Assembly: GCF_006439055.1 (NCBI RefSeq)
Contig: NZ_RCZC01000002.1
Span: 703,351-767,350, forward strand
Reading direction: 5' to 3'
Length of the DNA: 64,000 nt
Source: Sphingomonas glacialis
Lineage (GTDB): Bacteria > Pseudomonadota > Alphaproteobacteria > Sphingomonadales > Sphingomonadaceae
Of this stretch, positions 1 to 7,748 are shown in pieces (within the stretch, counting starts at the first letter, position 1; each line of letters begins with the position of its first letter). The notes below the pieces were generated by a model. It searched no databases, was not told the DNA's origin, and saw nothing but the letters and a program-made list of their open reading frames with translations. Both the position numbers and the translations under genes were made by a program.

Positions 1-303
1 GTGCGGATGGTGCACGACGCGCTCGACGCGTTTGCCGCGCGCGATGCCGATGCCGCGGTCGAAGTCTGCCGGCGCGACCGCGAGGTCGATGATTTCTACA
101 ACAGCCTGTTCCGCGTCCTCGTCACCCACATGATGGAGAATCCGCGGACGATCGGCCAGGTCACGCAACTGCTCTTCATCGCCAAGAATCTCGAACGCGT
201 CGGTGACCACGCAACGAACATCGCCGAGATGATCTACTACGCCGCAACCGGTACGCACATGGTCGAACGTGACCGTGGCGCCCTTCCCAGCCTGACGGAG
301 TAA
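1..303 (+). CDS. phoU: Phosphate signalling protein PhoU, C-terminal part (cut by window edge)
   Basis: PhoU is a cytoplasmic helical protein that links the Pst phosphate transporter to the PhoR-PhoB two-component system and represses the Pho regulon when phosphate is plentiful. About 100 residues of a roughly 230-residue protein are visible. The repeated PhoU helix signature near the end, 'NLERVGDHATNIAEM', is unmistakable and matches the metal-binding E-x-x-x-D face of the family. The first base of the window happens to form a GTG, but this is not the true start. phoB follows 5 bases downstream, the usual pst-phoU-phoB order. Confidence 0.95.
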   Translation: MRMVHDALDAFAARDADAAVEVCRRDREVDDFYNSLFRVLVTHMMENPRTIGQVTQLLFIAKNLERVGDHATNIAEMIYYAATGTHMVERDRGALPSLTE

Positions 304-308
304 ACGAT

Positions 309-1001
309 ATGGCCCGCGCCAAAATGCTGCTGGTGGAAGACGATGCGGCGCTCGCCGAGCTGCTGATCTGGCACTTCAAGCGCGAGGATTTCGAAATCGC
401 GCAGACGCCCGACGGCGAGGAGGCGTTGCTGCTCGCCAAGGAGAACACGCCCGACATCGTGCTGCTCGACTGGATGGTCGAGGGCCTCTCGGGGATCGAA
501 GTGTGCCGCCGCCTGCGCCGGATGCCCGAGACCGCCAACGTGCCGATCATCATGCTGACCGCGCGCGGCGAGGAAGAAGATCGCGTCCGCGGGCTCGAGA
601 CCGGTGCCGACGACTATGTCACCAAGCCCTTCTCCCCGCGCGAACTCGTCGCGCGTGTCGGCGCGGTGCTGCGGCGCGTGCGGCCCGCGCTGGCGGGCGA
701 GCAGCTCACCTATTCGGACATCGAGATGGACACGGTCGGCCACAAGGTCCGCCGTTCGGGCGAGGTCATCCCGCTCGGGCCGACCGAGTTCCGGCTGCTC
801 AAGCATTTCCTCGAACATCCCGGCTGGGTGTTCTCGCGCGAGCGGCTGCTCGATGCGGTGTGGGGGCATGACAGCGACATCGAGAGCCGCACCGTCGACG
901 TCCATATCCGGCGGCTGCGCAAGGCGATCAACCGTGGCGACCGGCCCGATATCATCCGCACGGTGCGCTCGGCGGGGTACGCACTCGATTCGGGAGCGTA
1001 A
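309..1001 (+). CDS. phoB: Phosphate regulon response regulator PhoB
   Basis: OmpR/PhoB-type response regulator of 230 residues that activates phosphate-starvation genes after phosphorylation by PhoR. The receiver domain (about 1-120) shows the acidic pocket E10-D11-D12, phospho-acceptor D54 in 'LLDWM' and the conserved lysine K106 in 'TKPFSP'. The winged-helix DNA-binding domain occupies roughly 130-228, with the typical 'RTVDVHIRRLRKAI' recognition-helix region. It lies immediately behind phoU and is probably cotranscribed with it. The full length is as expected for the family. Confidence 0.95.
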   Translation: MARAKMLLVEDDAALAELLIWHFKREDFEIAQTPDGEEALLLAKENTPDIVLLDWMVEGLSGIEVCRRLRRMPETANVPIIMLTARGEEEDRVRGLETGADDYVTKPFSPRELVARVGAVLRRVRPALAGEQLTYSDIEMDTVGHKVRRSGEVIPLGPTEFRLLKHFLEHPGWVFSRERLLDAVWGHDSDIESRTVDVHIRRLRKAINRGDRPDIIRTVRSAGYALDSGA

Positions 1002-1083
1002 AGATTATTGGGACCCATGCGGCACAATGTGCGTTGGACCGGACGAGCAGCACACAAGGCTGCCCGTTCGCAGGAGACCCCGT

Positions 1084-1440
1084 ATGAAAATCATGATGTT
1101 CGCGGCGCTCGCCGCTGCCGTCGCCATGCCCGCTCTGGCGCAGACCACGCCCGCCCCGGCGACCCCCGACACTTCGATGAGCCAGCCGGCGCAGCAGCCC
1201 GCCCCCGGCCAGCCCGCTCCGGCCGCCGACCCCGCAATGGCACAGCCCGCCGCCCCGGCCGCTGATCCGGCAATGGCGCAGCCCGCGCCTCAGGCCGCGC
1301 CGGCTGCTCCCGTAGCGGCAGCGCCGATGGCCGCGACCGGCGACTATCCGCCCTGCTCGCGGACGCTGAAGGATGGCTGCACCGAGCGTTCGAACGCGGC
1401 TGGTGCGCGCGTCCATGGGAAGCGCATGCACAAGCGCTGA
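1084..1440 (+). CDS. Small secreted Ala/Pro-rich hypothetical protein
   Basis: A 118-residue protein with a clear Sec signal peptide (hydrophobic core from residue 3, likely cleavage after 'MPALA'). A low-complexity stretch of Ala, Pro and Gln repeats such as 'QPAPAADPAMA' runs from about 20 to 85. The short C-terminal part has two cysteines ('PPCSRTLKDGC') and is basic at the end. The start is supported by a GGAG-type ribosome site at about 1071. Similar Ala/Pro-rich periplasmic proteins are common in sphingomonads, but no function can be assigned. A strong terminator follows. Confidence 0.75.
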   Translation: MKIMMFAALAAAVAMPALAQTTPAPATPDTSMSQPAQQPAPGQPAPAADPAMAQPAAPAADPAMAQPAPQAAPAAPVAAAPMAATGDYPPCSRTLKDGCTERSNAAGARVHGKRMHKR

Positions 1441-1487
1441 GGCCGCGCCGGATTCTTCCGGCAGCAGCCTGTAAGACTTGACGTTAC

Positions 1488-1522
1488 GGCCGGCGTGCAG
1501 AAGCTCTGCACGCCGGCCTTTT
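1488..1522 (+). terminator. Rho-independent terminator
   Basis: A perfect 14-bp inverted repeat (1488-1501 with 1505-1518, loop AGC) is followed directly by TTTT. It lies 47 bases after the stop of the preceding secreted-protein gene. It is the clearest intrinsic terminator in the window. Confidence 0.9.
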
Positions 1523-1606
1523 CGTATCTGCAGTATGCCGATCGCGGCTTGCACGCGCCGCGCAAATGCCTAGGACGCGCCTCAAACCACCTAGAGGAGT
1601 CCATCC

Positions 1607-2506
1607 ATGTCCATCCGTTTCGATGATAAGGTCGCCATCGTCACCGGCGCCGGCGGCGGTCTCGGTCGCGCCTATGCGCTCGAGCTGGCGAAGCGCGGCG
1701 CGAAGGTCGTGGTCAACGATCTCGGCGGCTCGCGCGATGGCACCGGGCATAGCGACGCGGCGCTGAAGGTCGTCGAGGAAATCAAGGCCGCCGGCGGCGA
1801 GGCGATCTCGAACGGCGGCAGCGTCACCGAATATGAGCAGATGGTCGAAATGGTCGCCAAGGCCAAGGAGACCTGGGGCGGCGTTCACATCCTGATAAAC
1901 AATGCGGGCGTGCTGCGCGACAAGAGCTTCGCCAAGATGGAGCCGGCAGATTTCAAGTTCGTCATCGACGTGCATCTCAACGGTTCGGCCAATGTCACCA
2001 AGGCGGTGTGGGACACGATGCGCGCGCAGAATTACGGCCGCATCCTGATGACCGCGTCGTCGACCGGGCTCTACGGCAATTTCGGCCAGGCGAATTACGG
2101 CGCGGCCAAGCTCGGCCTCGCGGGTCTCACCAAGACGCTCGCGATCGAGGGCGCGAAGAACAACATCAAGGTCAACACGATCGCGCCGACCGCGGGCACG
2201 CGGATGACCGAGGATCTCTTCCCGGCAGAAGCCTTCGCCGCCTTCGCACCCGAGAAGGTCGCCCCCGCTGCGCTCTATCTCGTGTCGGAAGAGTCGCCGA
2301 CCAACATGATCATCGGCGCTGGCGCTGGCGTGTTCCAGGCGGCCTATGTCACGCTGACGCAGGGCAAGCTGCTCAGCGGCGACGATCTCTCGCCCGAGGG
2401 CATCGCGGCGCATTGGGCCGAGATCACCGACCGTGCGGGCGAAATGACCCCGCAGAACGGTGCCGAGCAGTCGATGAGCATCCTCAAGAAGCTGCAGGGC
2501 GGCTGA
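1607..2506 (+). CDS. SDR family oxidoreductase (MFE-2/hydroxyacyl-CoA dehydrogenase-like)
   Basis: Classical short-chain dehydrogenase/reductase of 299 residues. The cofactor motif 'TGAGGGLGRAYA' is near residue 13, the 'NNAG' motif near 99 and the catalytic Tyr-x-x-x-Lys in 'YGAAKLGLAG' near 163-167. The length and the C-terminal extension beyond the Rossmann core resemble the (3R)-hydroxyacyl-CoA dehydrogenase part of peroxisomal multifunctional enzyme type 2 and related bacterial SDRs. An NAD(P)-dependent step in fatty acid or steroid-like hydroxyacyl-CoA turnover is therefore likely, but the substrate is not determined. An AGAGGAG ribosome site precedes the ATG. It appears monocistronic. 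Confidence 0.85.
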   Translation: MSIRFDDKVAIVTGAGGGLGRAYALELAKRGAKVVVNDLGGSRDGTGHSDAALKVVEEIKAAGGEAISNGGSVTEYEQMVEMVAKAKETWGGVHILINNAGVLRDKSFAKMEPADFKFVIDVHLNGSANVTKAVWDTMRAQNYGRILMTASSTGLYGNFGQANYGAAKLGLAGLTKTLAIEGAKNNIKVNTIAPTAGTRMTEDLFPAEAFAAFAPEKVAPAALYLVSEESPTNMIIGAGAGVFQAAYVTLTQGKLLSGDDLSPEGIAAHWAEITDRAGEMTPQNGAEQSMSILKKLQGG

Positions 2507-2513
2507 CCGTACT

Positions 2514-2542
2514 GTCGCCTCGGCCGTCGTGGCCGGGGCGAC
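2514..2542. terminator. Hairpin between convergent genes, half-unit of the GTCGCC/GGCGAC repeat family
   Basis: A 12-bp stem with one G-T pair and a 5-base loop (2514-2525 with 2531-2542) sits 8 bases after the SDR stop and upstream of the converging DUF2794 stop. The sequence resembles one arm of the palindromic repeats at 32997 and 56949. A role as bidirectional terminator is inferred from position; there is no T tract. Confidence 0.55.
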
Positions 2543-2563
2543 ATTTGCCTGCCCCGCGATCGG

Positions 2564-2905
2564 TTAGTCGACGATCTTCATCAGCCGCCGCTCGACCGGG
2601 GCGAGTACCGGCCCCAGTTCGGGGCCGCGCTTGAGCACCATGCCGTGCTCGCCGATCAGCGCCCACATCCCCTGCTTGTTGCGCAGCGCCGGGCGCTTCT
2701 CGATCCGGAACTCGGGGCGCTCGGCGGCGCGGCGGAACGCCGCAAAGACCGCCGCTTCATAGCCGAGATCGATCGCATAATCGCGCCACAGCCCGGCGGC
2801 GACCATGCGCCCGTAAAGATCGAGGATGCGGTTGAGTTCGAGCCGTTCGAAGCCGATCTGCAGCGGCGCGCCGCGCGGCCCCGGAAAGGGCGTGATCGTC
2901 CCCAT
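2564..2905 (-). CDS. DUF2794 family protein
   Basis: A 113-residue protein starting 'MGTITPFPG' and recognisable as the alphaproteobacterial DUF2794 family, conserved and of unknown function. The translation ends 'RRLMKIVD'. Its ATG overlaps the TGA of the upstream serine acetyltransferase gene (shared base 2905), so the two are translationally coupled. No membrane segment or signal peptide is seen. Family recognition is from memory of the sequence style. Confidence 0.8.
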   Translation of the reverse strand: MGTITPFPGPRGAPLQIGFERLELNRILDLYGRMVAAGLWRDYAIDLGYEAAVFAAFRRAAERPEFRIEKRPALRNKQGMWALIGEHGMVLKRGPELGPVLAPVERRLMKIVD

Positions 2906-3585
2906 CAAGCCCGATCGCGCACGTCGTGATTTTCCACCAGCAAGGCGTCGAGCCGCTTGCGCATCGTCTCGAGCTCGCAGCGCAGCAATTCGACCTTCTG
3001 CGTCGCGGGGTCGAACATGTCGCGGCACGGCGTGCCGTACGCCAGGAACTCGACGGGCTTCTGCCCGCCCTCGACCATCGTCGCGCGGGCGGGGATGCCG
3101 ACCATCACCGCACCCTCGACCACGTCGCGCGTCACCACCGCATTGGCACCGACCCGCGAGCCCTTGTTGAGCGTGATCGGCCCGAGCACCTGCGCGCCCG
3201 AACCGATGATGACATTGTCGCACAAGGTCGGGTGGCGCTTGCCGGCCACGCCATTGTCGGGGCTGGTGCCGCCGAGCGTGACGCACTGATAGATGGTGAC
3301 GTTGTCGCCGATATCGGCGGTCTCGCCGATCACGACGAAGCCGTGGTCGATGAAGAAATTGCGGCCGATCGTCGCACCGGGGTGGATGTCGATCGCGGTC
3401 ATGAAACGCGAGAAATGATTCACCGCGCGCGCCAGGAAGAACAGCCGCGCCTTGAACAGGCGGTGCGCGATACGGTGATAGCCAAGCGCCCACACGCCGG
3501 GATAGGTCAGGATCTCGAGCCGCGAACGCGGGGCGGGATCGCGGGCCTTGATCGAATCGAGATAGGCGATCAATCGTCCCATCAT
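2905..3585 (-). CDS. cysE: Serine O-acetyltransferase
   Basis: Serine acetyltransferase makes O-acetylserine from L-serine and acetyl-CoA, the committed step of cysteine synthesis. The 226-residue protein has a short helical N-terminus and then a left-handed beta-helix of hexapeptide repeats ('IDIHPGATIGRNFFIDHG', 'GDNVTIYQCVTLGG', 'VGANAVVTRDV'). It corresponds to the short EpsC/CysE form, with the catalytic His in 'IDHG'. Two consecutive ATGs (3585 and 3582) could serve as start. The divergent neighbour is a TSUP-family exporter, consistent with a sulfur-metabolism link. Confidence 0.9.
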   Translation of the reverse strand: MMGRLIAYLDSIKARDPAPRSRLEILTYPGVWALGYHRIAHRLFKARLFFLARAVNHFSRFMTAIDIHPGATIGRNFFIDHGFVVIGETADIGDNVTIYQCVTLGGTSPDNGVAGKRHPTLCDNVIIGSGAQVLGPITLNKGSRVGANAVVTRDVVEGAVMVGIPARATMVEGGQKPVEFLAYGTPCRDMFDPATQKVELLRCELETMRKRLDALLVENHDVRDRA

Positions 3586-3715
3586 TGCGGTTTCCCCTTC
3601 ATCTGCGCGGTATCTAGTCCTTCGATCGGTCGAATTAAAGGCGCATCCGGTCGCCAACTTTATCGAACAAAACCCCATCTTTCTTGTGGGATTTGGAAAA
3701 AGGCGCGATCTGCTG

Positions 3716-4501
3716 ATGATGCCAGACCTTGCGACCCTAGATTTTCCCGCGATTTTCGCGACCATGTTGCCCTTTATCCTGATCGGCTTCGCCGCGCAGG
3801 TGGTCGATGGCGCGCTCGGCATGGCGTTCGGGGTGATCAACAATACGCTGCTCGTCGTGCTGCTCGGGATGCCACCGGCGCTCGCCTCGGCGAGCGTCCA
3901 TGCGGTCGAGACCTTCACCACCGCGGCTTCTGGGATCAGCCATATTGCGCATCGCAACGTCGATTGGCGGCTGTTCCGGCGGCTGGTGATCCCGGGGATG
4001 ATCGGCGGCGCGCTCGGCGCCTATGTGCTGAGCAATATCGACGGCGCGGTCGCGCGGCCGTTCGTGATGGCCTATCTCTCGCTGATGGGGCTGTATCTGC
4101 TCTACCGCGCCTATCGCGGGCCGGTGACGCCCAAGCGGCCCAAGATCATCGAGCCGCTCGGCCTGGTCGGCGGTTTCCTCGATGCCGCGGGCGGCGGCGG
4201 CTGGGGTCCGGTGGTGACCTCGAACCTGCTCGTCCAGGGTGCTGCGCCGCGCACGACGATCGGCACGGTCAATACGTCGGAATTCTTCCTGACCGCGACG
4301 ATCTCGGCGACCTTCATCGCGACGCTCGGGCTGAAGGCCTTCACGCTGCAGACGCTCGGCATCCTTATCGGCGGGCTGCTGGCGGCGCCGATCGGCGCGG
4401 TGGTTGCCAAGCGCGTGCCCGCGCGCAAGCTGATGGCGATGGTCGGCGGGCTGCTGACGGTGACGAGCGCCTATTCGGTGTGGTCGGCGCTCGCAAAATG
4501 A
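3716..4501 (+). CDS. TSUP (TauE/SafE) family membrane transporter
   Basis: An integral membrane protein of 261 residues, with about eight hydrophobic segments in two repeated halves. Each half begins with the Gly-rich family motif ('GALGMAFGVINN' near 32 and 'GGGGWGPVVTSNLL' near 163). TSUP proteins export sulfite, sulfonates or other small organosulfur anions. Proximity to serine acetyltransferase supports a sulfur role, but the substrate is inference. An upstream in-frame ATG exists at 3686; 3716 (or 3719) is preferred because the protein then begins just before the first hydrophobic helix. Confidence 0.85.
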   Translation: MMPDLATLDFPAIFATMLPFILIGFAAQVVDGALGMAFGVINNTLLVVLLGMPPALASASVHAVETFTTAASGISHIAHRNVDWRLFRRLVIPGMIGGALGAYVLSNIDGAVARPFVMAYLSLMGLYLLYRAYRGPVTPKRPKIIEPLGLVGGFLDAAGGGGWGPVVTSNLLVQGAAPRTTIGTVNTSEFFLTATISATFIATLGLKAFTLQTLGILIGGLLAAPIGAVVAKRVPARKLMAMVGGLLTVTSAYSVWSALAK

Positions 4502-4506
4502 GGAGC

Positions 4507-4610
4507 AAGCCCCTCCTTTAGGGCAGGGGTTGGGGTGGGGCTGGAACGGGCACCCCATCTCTGCGAGGCACTTCCCCACCCCAAACCCCTCCCCTGAAGG
4601 GGAGGGGCTT
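4507..4610. repeat. Family A palindromic repeat (REP/BIME-like)
   Basis: Two imperfectly inverted arms (4507-4540 and 4574-4610), each with its own mini-hairpin (CCCCTCC...GGGGAGGGG type), lie between the converging TSUP and ahpD genes. The same arm design recurs at 5160-5344, 55538-55661 and 58723-58831. It probably acts as a bidirectional transcription end as well as being a repetitive element. Confidence 0.8.
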
Positions 4611-4618
4611 AAGAACGG

Positions 4619-5140
4619 TCAGTTGATCGCCGAATGGACCGTCGCGACGGCCTTCATCACCGCACCGATCCGCACCGCGGTCTGGATCGCCTCGGCGGTG
4701 GCGCCGGCTTTCTTGAGGATCTGCTCGTGGCTGTCGATGCACATGCCGCAGCCGTTGATCGCCGAGACGGCGAGGCTGAACAGCTCGAAATCGACCTTCT
4801 CGATGCCCGGCTGGCCGATCACGTTCATCCGCAGCTTGGCAGGCATCGTCTGATATTCGGCATTCCCGGCGAGATGCGTGAAGCGATAATAGACATTGTT
4901 CATCGCCATCACGGCAGCAGCGGCGCGGGCGGCGTTGGCGGCCTCGGGCGACAGCTTCGAGGCGACTTCCGCTTCGGTCACGTCGACCAGCGGCTTGTAG
5001 CCGGTGGCGTGCGCGCAGCACAGGAACAGGCCGAACTTCTGCTGGTCGGGCAGATGCGCCTCGTTGAGCAGCGAGCCGACGTTGAGGCGGATGTCCTTGG
5101 CGAAATCCGGGAGCGTCCCGGCGAAATCCTTGAGCGACAT
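4619..5140 (-). CDS. ahpD: Alkyl hydroperoxide reductase AhpD
   Basis: AhpD is an alkylhydroperoxidase of the carboxymuconolactone-decarboxylase fold that reduces and reactivates AhpC. The 173-residue protein has the catalytic thiol pair C131-x-x-C134 and the proton-relay His138 in 'CGMCIDSHE', exactly as in mycobacterial AhpD. It lies downstream of ahpC on the same strand, so the two probably form one transcript interrupted by a palindromic repeat cluster. It is probably controlled by OxyR. Confidence 0.93.
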   Translation of the reverse strand: MSLKDFAGTLPDFAKDIRLNVGSLLNEAHLPDQQKFGLFLCCAHATGYKPLVDVTEAEVASKLSPEAANAARAAAAVMAMNNVYYRFTHLAGNAEYQTMPAKLRMNVIGQPGIEKVDFELFSLAVSAINGCGMCIDSHEQILKKAGATAEAIQTAVRIGAVMKAVATVHSAIN

Positions 5141-5159
5141 TGGGTTCTACTTTCTTGCT

Positions 5160-5344
5160 CCCCTCCCGCTTGCGGGGGGGGGCTGGGGGAGGGCCTGACA
5201 TAGAAAAAGGGGCGTCCGTATCGCGGCACGCCCCTCCCATCGACCACCATGCGGGGGTCGAGATGCGCCCCGCGCATCTCTAAATCATGCGGGGCATGAT
5301 TTACCCCCGCATGGCGGTCGATCCCCTCCCGCAAGCGGGAGGGG
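5160..5344. repeat. Composite palindromic repeat cluster between ahpC and ahpD
   Basis: The element is built from nested inverted repeats. Two copies of a CCCCTCCCGC/GCGGGAGGGG-type hairpin stand at the outside (5160-5181 and 5323-5344). An imperfect hairpin at about 5208-5234 comes next. A 19-bp stem (5239-5257 with 5304-5322, one mismatch) encloses two perfect hairpins, 5260-5280 (9-bp stem) and 5281-5303 (10-bp stem). The outer units belong to the family A repeats of this window. No gene fits in this gap. Confidence 0.85.
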
Positions 5345-5356
5345 AATTTGGATCGC

Positions 5357-5899
5357 TTACGCTGCGACCTGGAGGACGTCGTCGCCCTTGTTCCAGTTGC
5401 ACGGGCAGAGCTCGTCGGTCTGCAGCGCGTCGAGCACGCGGAGCGTCTCGGCGGGGTTGCGGCCGACGTTCAGGCCGTTGACCTGGACCGCCTGGATGAT
5501 GTTGTCCGGATCGATGATGAAGGTCGCACGGAACGCGACATGCTCGTCCTTGTCGAGAATGCCGAGCTGCGACGCGAGCACGCCACCGTTATCCGCCAGC
5601 CACGGGAAGTCGGCTGCGGCGAGATCGTGGTCAGACTTGCGCCAGGCGAGGTGGACGTGCGCGGTGTCGGTCGACGCGCCGATCAGCACGGCGTCGCGAT
5701 CCTCGAAGTCACCCTTGAGGCCGGCATAGCCGACGATCTCGGTCGGGCAGACGAAGGTGAAATCCTTCGGCCAGTAGAACAGCACCTTCCACTTGCCCGG
5801 GAACGCATCCTGGCTGAGCGTCTCGCCGGCGGGGAGCGCGGACACGCCCTGCTGGACGGGAACGGTAAAGTCGGGGAGCTTGTCGCCGATGGTCAACAT
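5357..5899 (-). CDS. ahpC: Peroxiredoxin AhpC (AhpD-partnered type)
   Basis: Two-cysteine peroxiredoxin of 180 residues that reduces hydrogen peroxide, organic peroxides and peroxynitrite. The peroxidatic Cys51 lies in 'DFTFVCPTEI'. The C-terminus carries two cysteines (C165 and C167 in 'CPCNW'), the resolving-cysteine arrangement of the AhpD-dependent, mycobacterial-like AhpC group rather than the AhpF-dependent one. That agrees with ahpD downstream and no ahpF in the window. The divergent oxyR across a 145-base intergenic region suggests OxyR control. Confidence 0.95.
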   Translation of the reverse strand: MLTIGDKLPDFTVPVQQGVSALPAGETLSQDAFPGKWKVLFYWPKDFTFVCPTEIVGYAGLKGDFEDRDAVLIGASTDTAHVHLAWRKSDHDLAAADFPWLADNGGVLASQLGILDKDEHVAFRATFIIDPDNIIQAVQVNGLNVGRNPAETLRVLDALQTDELCPCNWNKGDDVLQVAA

Positions 5900-6044
5900 G
5901 TCTTGGGCCTCCTGGAAGAAATGGGGCCTCGTCGGACATCCTCACGCGCGGCGTTGCATGCCGTCTCGTTACGCTCCCCATATAGGGACTGTTCTTATCG
6001 ATCCAATGGGTTATTTAGCGCCCAGTGATCGATTGGAACGATGA
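5900..6044. promoter_or_regulatory. ahpC-oxyR divergent control region
   Basis: The 145-base gap between divergent ahpC and oxyR is the expected OxyR binding and promoter region. An ATAG at 5982-5985, a TTAT at 5995-5998 and the AT-rich stretch to about 6016 loosely resemble half-sites of the OxyR pattern. No full consensus match is visible, so the exact site is not claimed. Confidence 0.5.
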
Positions 6045-6944
6045 ATGGCGACCTACCTCCCGACCTTGAAGCAGTTGCAATATCTCGCGGCGCTGCAGGA
6101 CCATGGCCATTTCGGCCGCGCGGCCGAAGCGTGTTTCGTCACGCAATCGACGCTGTCGGCGGGGATTCGCGAGCTCGAGACGCTGATCGGCGTGACGCTG
6201 GTCGAGCGCACCCGCCGCGTCGTGCGCTTCACACCGCTCGGCGATCGCATCGCCGACAAGGCGCGGCGCGTGCTGCGCGAGGCGGAAGAGCTGGGCGACA
6301 TGGCGCGCGCCGCGGGGCGCCCGCTGTCGGGCGAGATGCGGATGAGCGTGATCCCGACGATCGCGCCGTTCATGCTGCCGCGCATCCTCCCGCGGCTGCG
6401 GCGCGATTATCCCGATCTCAAGCTGTTCCTGCGCGAGGAGCCGAGCGGCGCGGCGTGCGAGGGGCTGCATCATGGCCGCGCCGATTGCGTGCTGCTCGCC
6501 CTTCCCTTCGCCTGTGGCGAGGTCGCCTCGCAGGCGCTGTTCGACGATCGCCTGTTCGTCGCGGGGCAGCCGGGCGAAATGGGCAATATCGACCGTGCGA
6601 TGCCGCCATCGGAGATCGACGAGACGCGGCTGCTGCTGCTCGAGGACGGGCATTGCCTCAAGGATCATGCGCTGTCGGCCTGCGCACGGCCCGAACTGCG
6701 CGCCGAGGCGACAATGCTCGGCACCTCGCTCCACACCATCGTGCAGATGATCGACAATGGCCTGGGGCTGACGATGCTGCCCGAAATGGCGCTCAATGCC
6801 GGCATTCTCGACCATACCAGCCTCGTCGCGCGGCCGCTCGACGCGGCCAATCCGTCGCGCAAGATCGCGCTGGTCTGGCGGCGCGGATCCCCCCGCGAAA
6901 AGGACTTCCAATTGCTCGCCACGGCGCTCGCCGAAGCCGTGTGA
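6045..6944 (+). CDS. oxyR: Hydrogen-peroxide-sensing LysR regulator OxyR
   Basis: LysR-type regulator of 299 residues with an N-terminal winged helix (about 5-65, 'HFGRAAEACFVTQSTLSAGI') and a C-terminal effector domain. The redox pair is present: C204 in 'DGHCLKD' and C213 in 'LSAC', nine residues apart as in the C199/C208 pair of E. coli OxyR. This distinguishes it from generic LysR proteins. It is transcribed away from ahpC, its probable target. Confidence 0.93.
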   Translation: MATYLPTLKQLQYLAALQDHGHFGRAAEACFVTQSTLSAGIRELETLIGVTLVERTRRVVRFTPLGDRIADKARRVLREAEELGDMARAAGRPLSGEMRMSVIPTIAPFMLPRILPRLRRDYPDLKLFLREEPSGAACEGLHHGRADCVLLALPFACGEVASQALFDDRLFVAGQPGEMGNIDRAMPPSEIDETRLLLLEDGHCLKDHALSACARPELRAEATMLGTSLHTIVQMIDNGLGLTMLPEMALNAGILDHTSLVARPLDAANPSRKIALVWRRGSPREKDFQLLATALAEAV

Positions 6945-7022
6945 CGAAACCATTTCGGCTCTGAACCGTATTTATGACACGCCGTTCATCGAGCGCGCGT
7001 CCCAATCGAGTGGAGAACCGGG

Positions 7023-7703
7023 ATGACCTTCAAGACCAACCTTTATCTTTCGGCGATGGCCGGAGCACTGATCGTCGGCGCTGCGGCAACCGCACAGACC
7101 GCCCCAGCCCCTGCCGCCCCTGCCCCCGCAACGGCCGGCACGCAGACCGCGCCGACCGCGGGCATGCCCGCAACGGGCCAGACCGCCCCGGCAACCGCCG
7201 CACCCGCAGCGGGTGCCAACCCGACCGTCGGCGGCGCCGTGATGGATGCGACCAAGCCGATCGCCGTAAACGCCTCGGCAGCGCCGAACCTCAGCACGCT
7301 CGTCACCGCGGTCAAGGCCGCCGGTCTCGCGACGACGCTGTCGGGCCCCGGTCCGTTCACGGTATTCGCGCCGACCAATGACGCCTTCACGCGCCTCGCG
7401 CCCGGCACCGTCGCCACGCTGATGAAGCCCGAGAACAAGGCGACGCTCGCCAAGGTGCTGACCTATCACGTCGTCCCCGGCACGCTCACGCTCGCCGATC
7501 TGCAGGCTAAGGTGACGGCCGGCGGCGGCAAGGCCTCGCTGGTCACGGTCGAGGGCGATCCGCTGGTGGTCGAGACGGTCGGCAGCGCGGTGCAGCTGAC
7601 CGACGTCAACGGCAACAAGAGCTATATCGAGACGGCGGACGTCAAGCAGTCGAACGGCGTCGTCCACGTCGTCAACGGCGTCGTGCTTCCCAAACTCGGC
7701 TAA
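7023..7703 (+). CDS. Secreted fasciclin (FAS1) domain protein
   Basis: A 226-residue exported protein. It has a signal peptide with likely cleavage after 'AATA', then an Ala/Pro/Thr-rich linker to about residue 70, then one FAS1 domain. The FAS1 hallmarks are H1-type 'GPFTVFAPTNDAF' near 115 and the H-box 'TYHVVPG' near 150. FAS1 proteins mediate adhesion or cell-surface interactions; the partner here is unknown. A TGGAG-type ribosome site precedes the ATG. A strong dyad lies just after the stop. Confidence 0.9.
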   Translation: MTFKTNLYLSAMAGALIVGAAATAQTAPAPAAPAPATAGTQTAPTAGMPATGQTAPATAAPAAGANPTVGGAVMDATKPIAVNASAAPNLSTLVTAVKAAGLATTLSGPGPFTVFAPTNDAFTRLAPGTVATLMKPENKATLAKVLTYHVVPGTLTLADLQAKVTAGGGKASLVTVEGDPLVVETVGSAVQLTDVNGNKSYIETADVKQSNGVVHVVNGVVLPKLG

Positions 7704-7710
7704 GAACGTG

Positions 7711-7740
7711 CGCGCGGCATCGATCCGTCGATGCCGCGCG
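7711..7740. terminator. Perfect dyad between convergent genes
   Basis: A perfect 13-bp inverted repeat with loop TCCG (7711-7723 with 7728-7740) lies between the fasciclin stop and the pgsA stop. No T run follows on either strand. A bidirectional terminator is the simplest reading. Confidence 0.65.
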
Positions 7741-7748
7741 CCGATCGC

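Noticed and set aside
1141..1330. Ala/Pro low-complexity DNA as a tandem repeat element
   Set aside because: The repetition follows the coding frame of a secreted protein linker and is not an exact DNA repeat.
6945..6970. Hairpin after oxyR as terminator
   Set aside because: The stem CGAAA/TTTCG is only 5 bp with no T run, too weak to claim.
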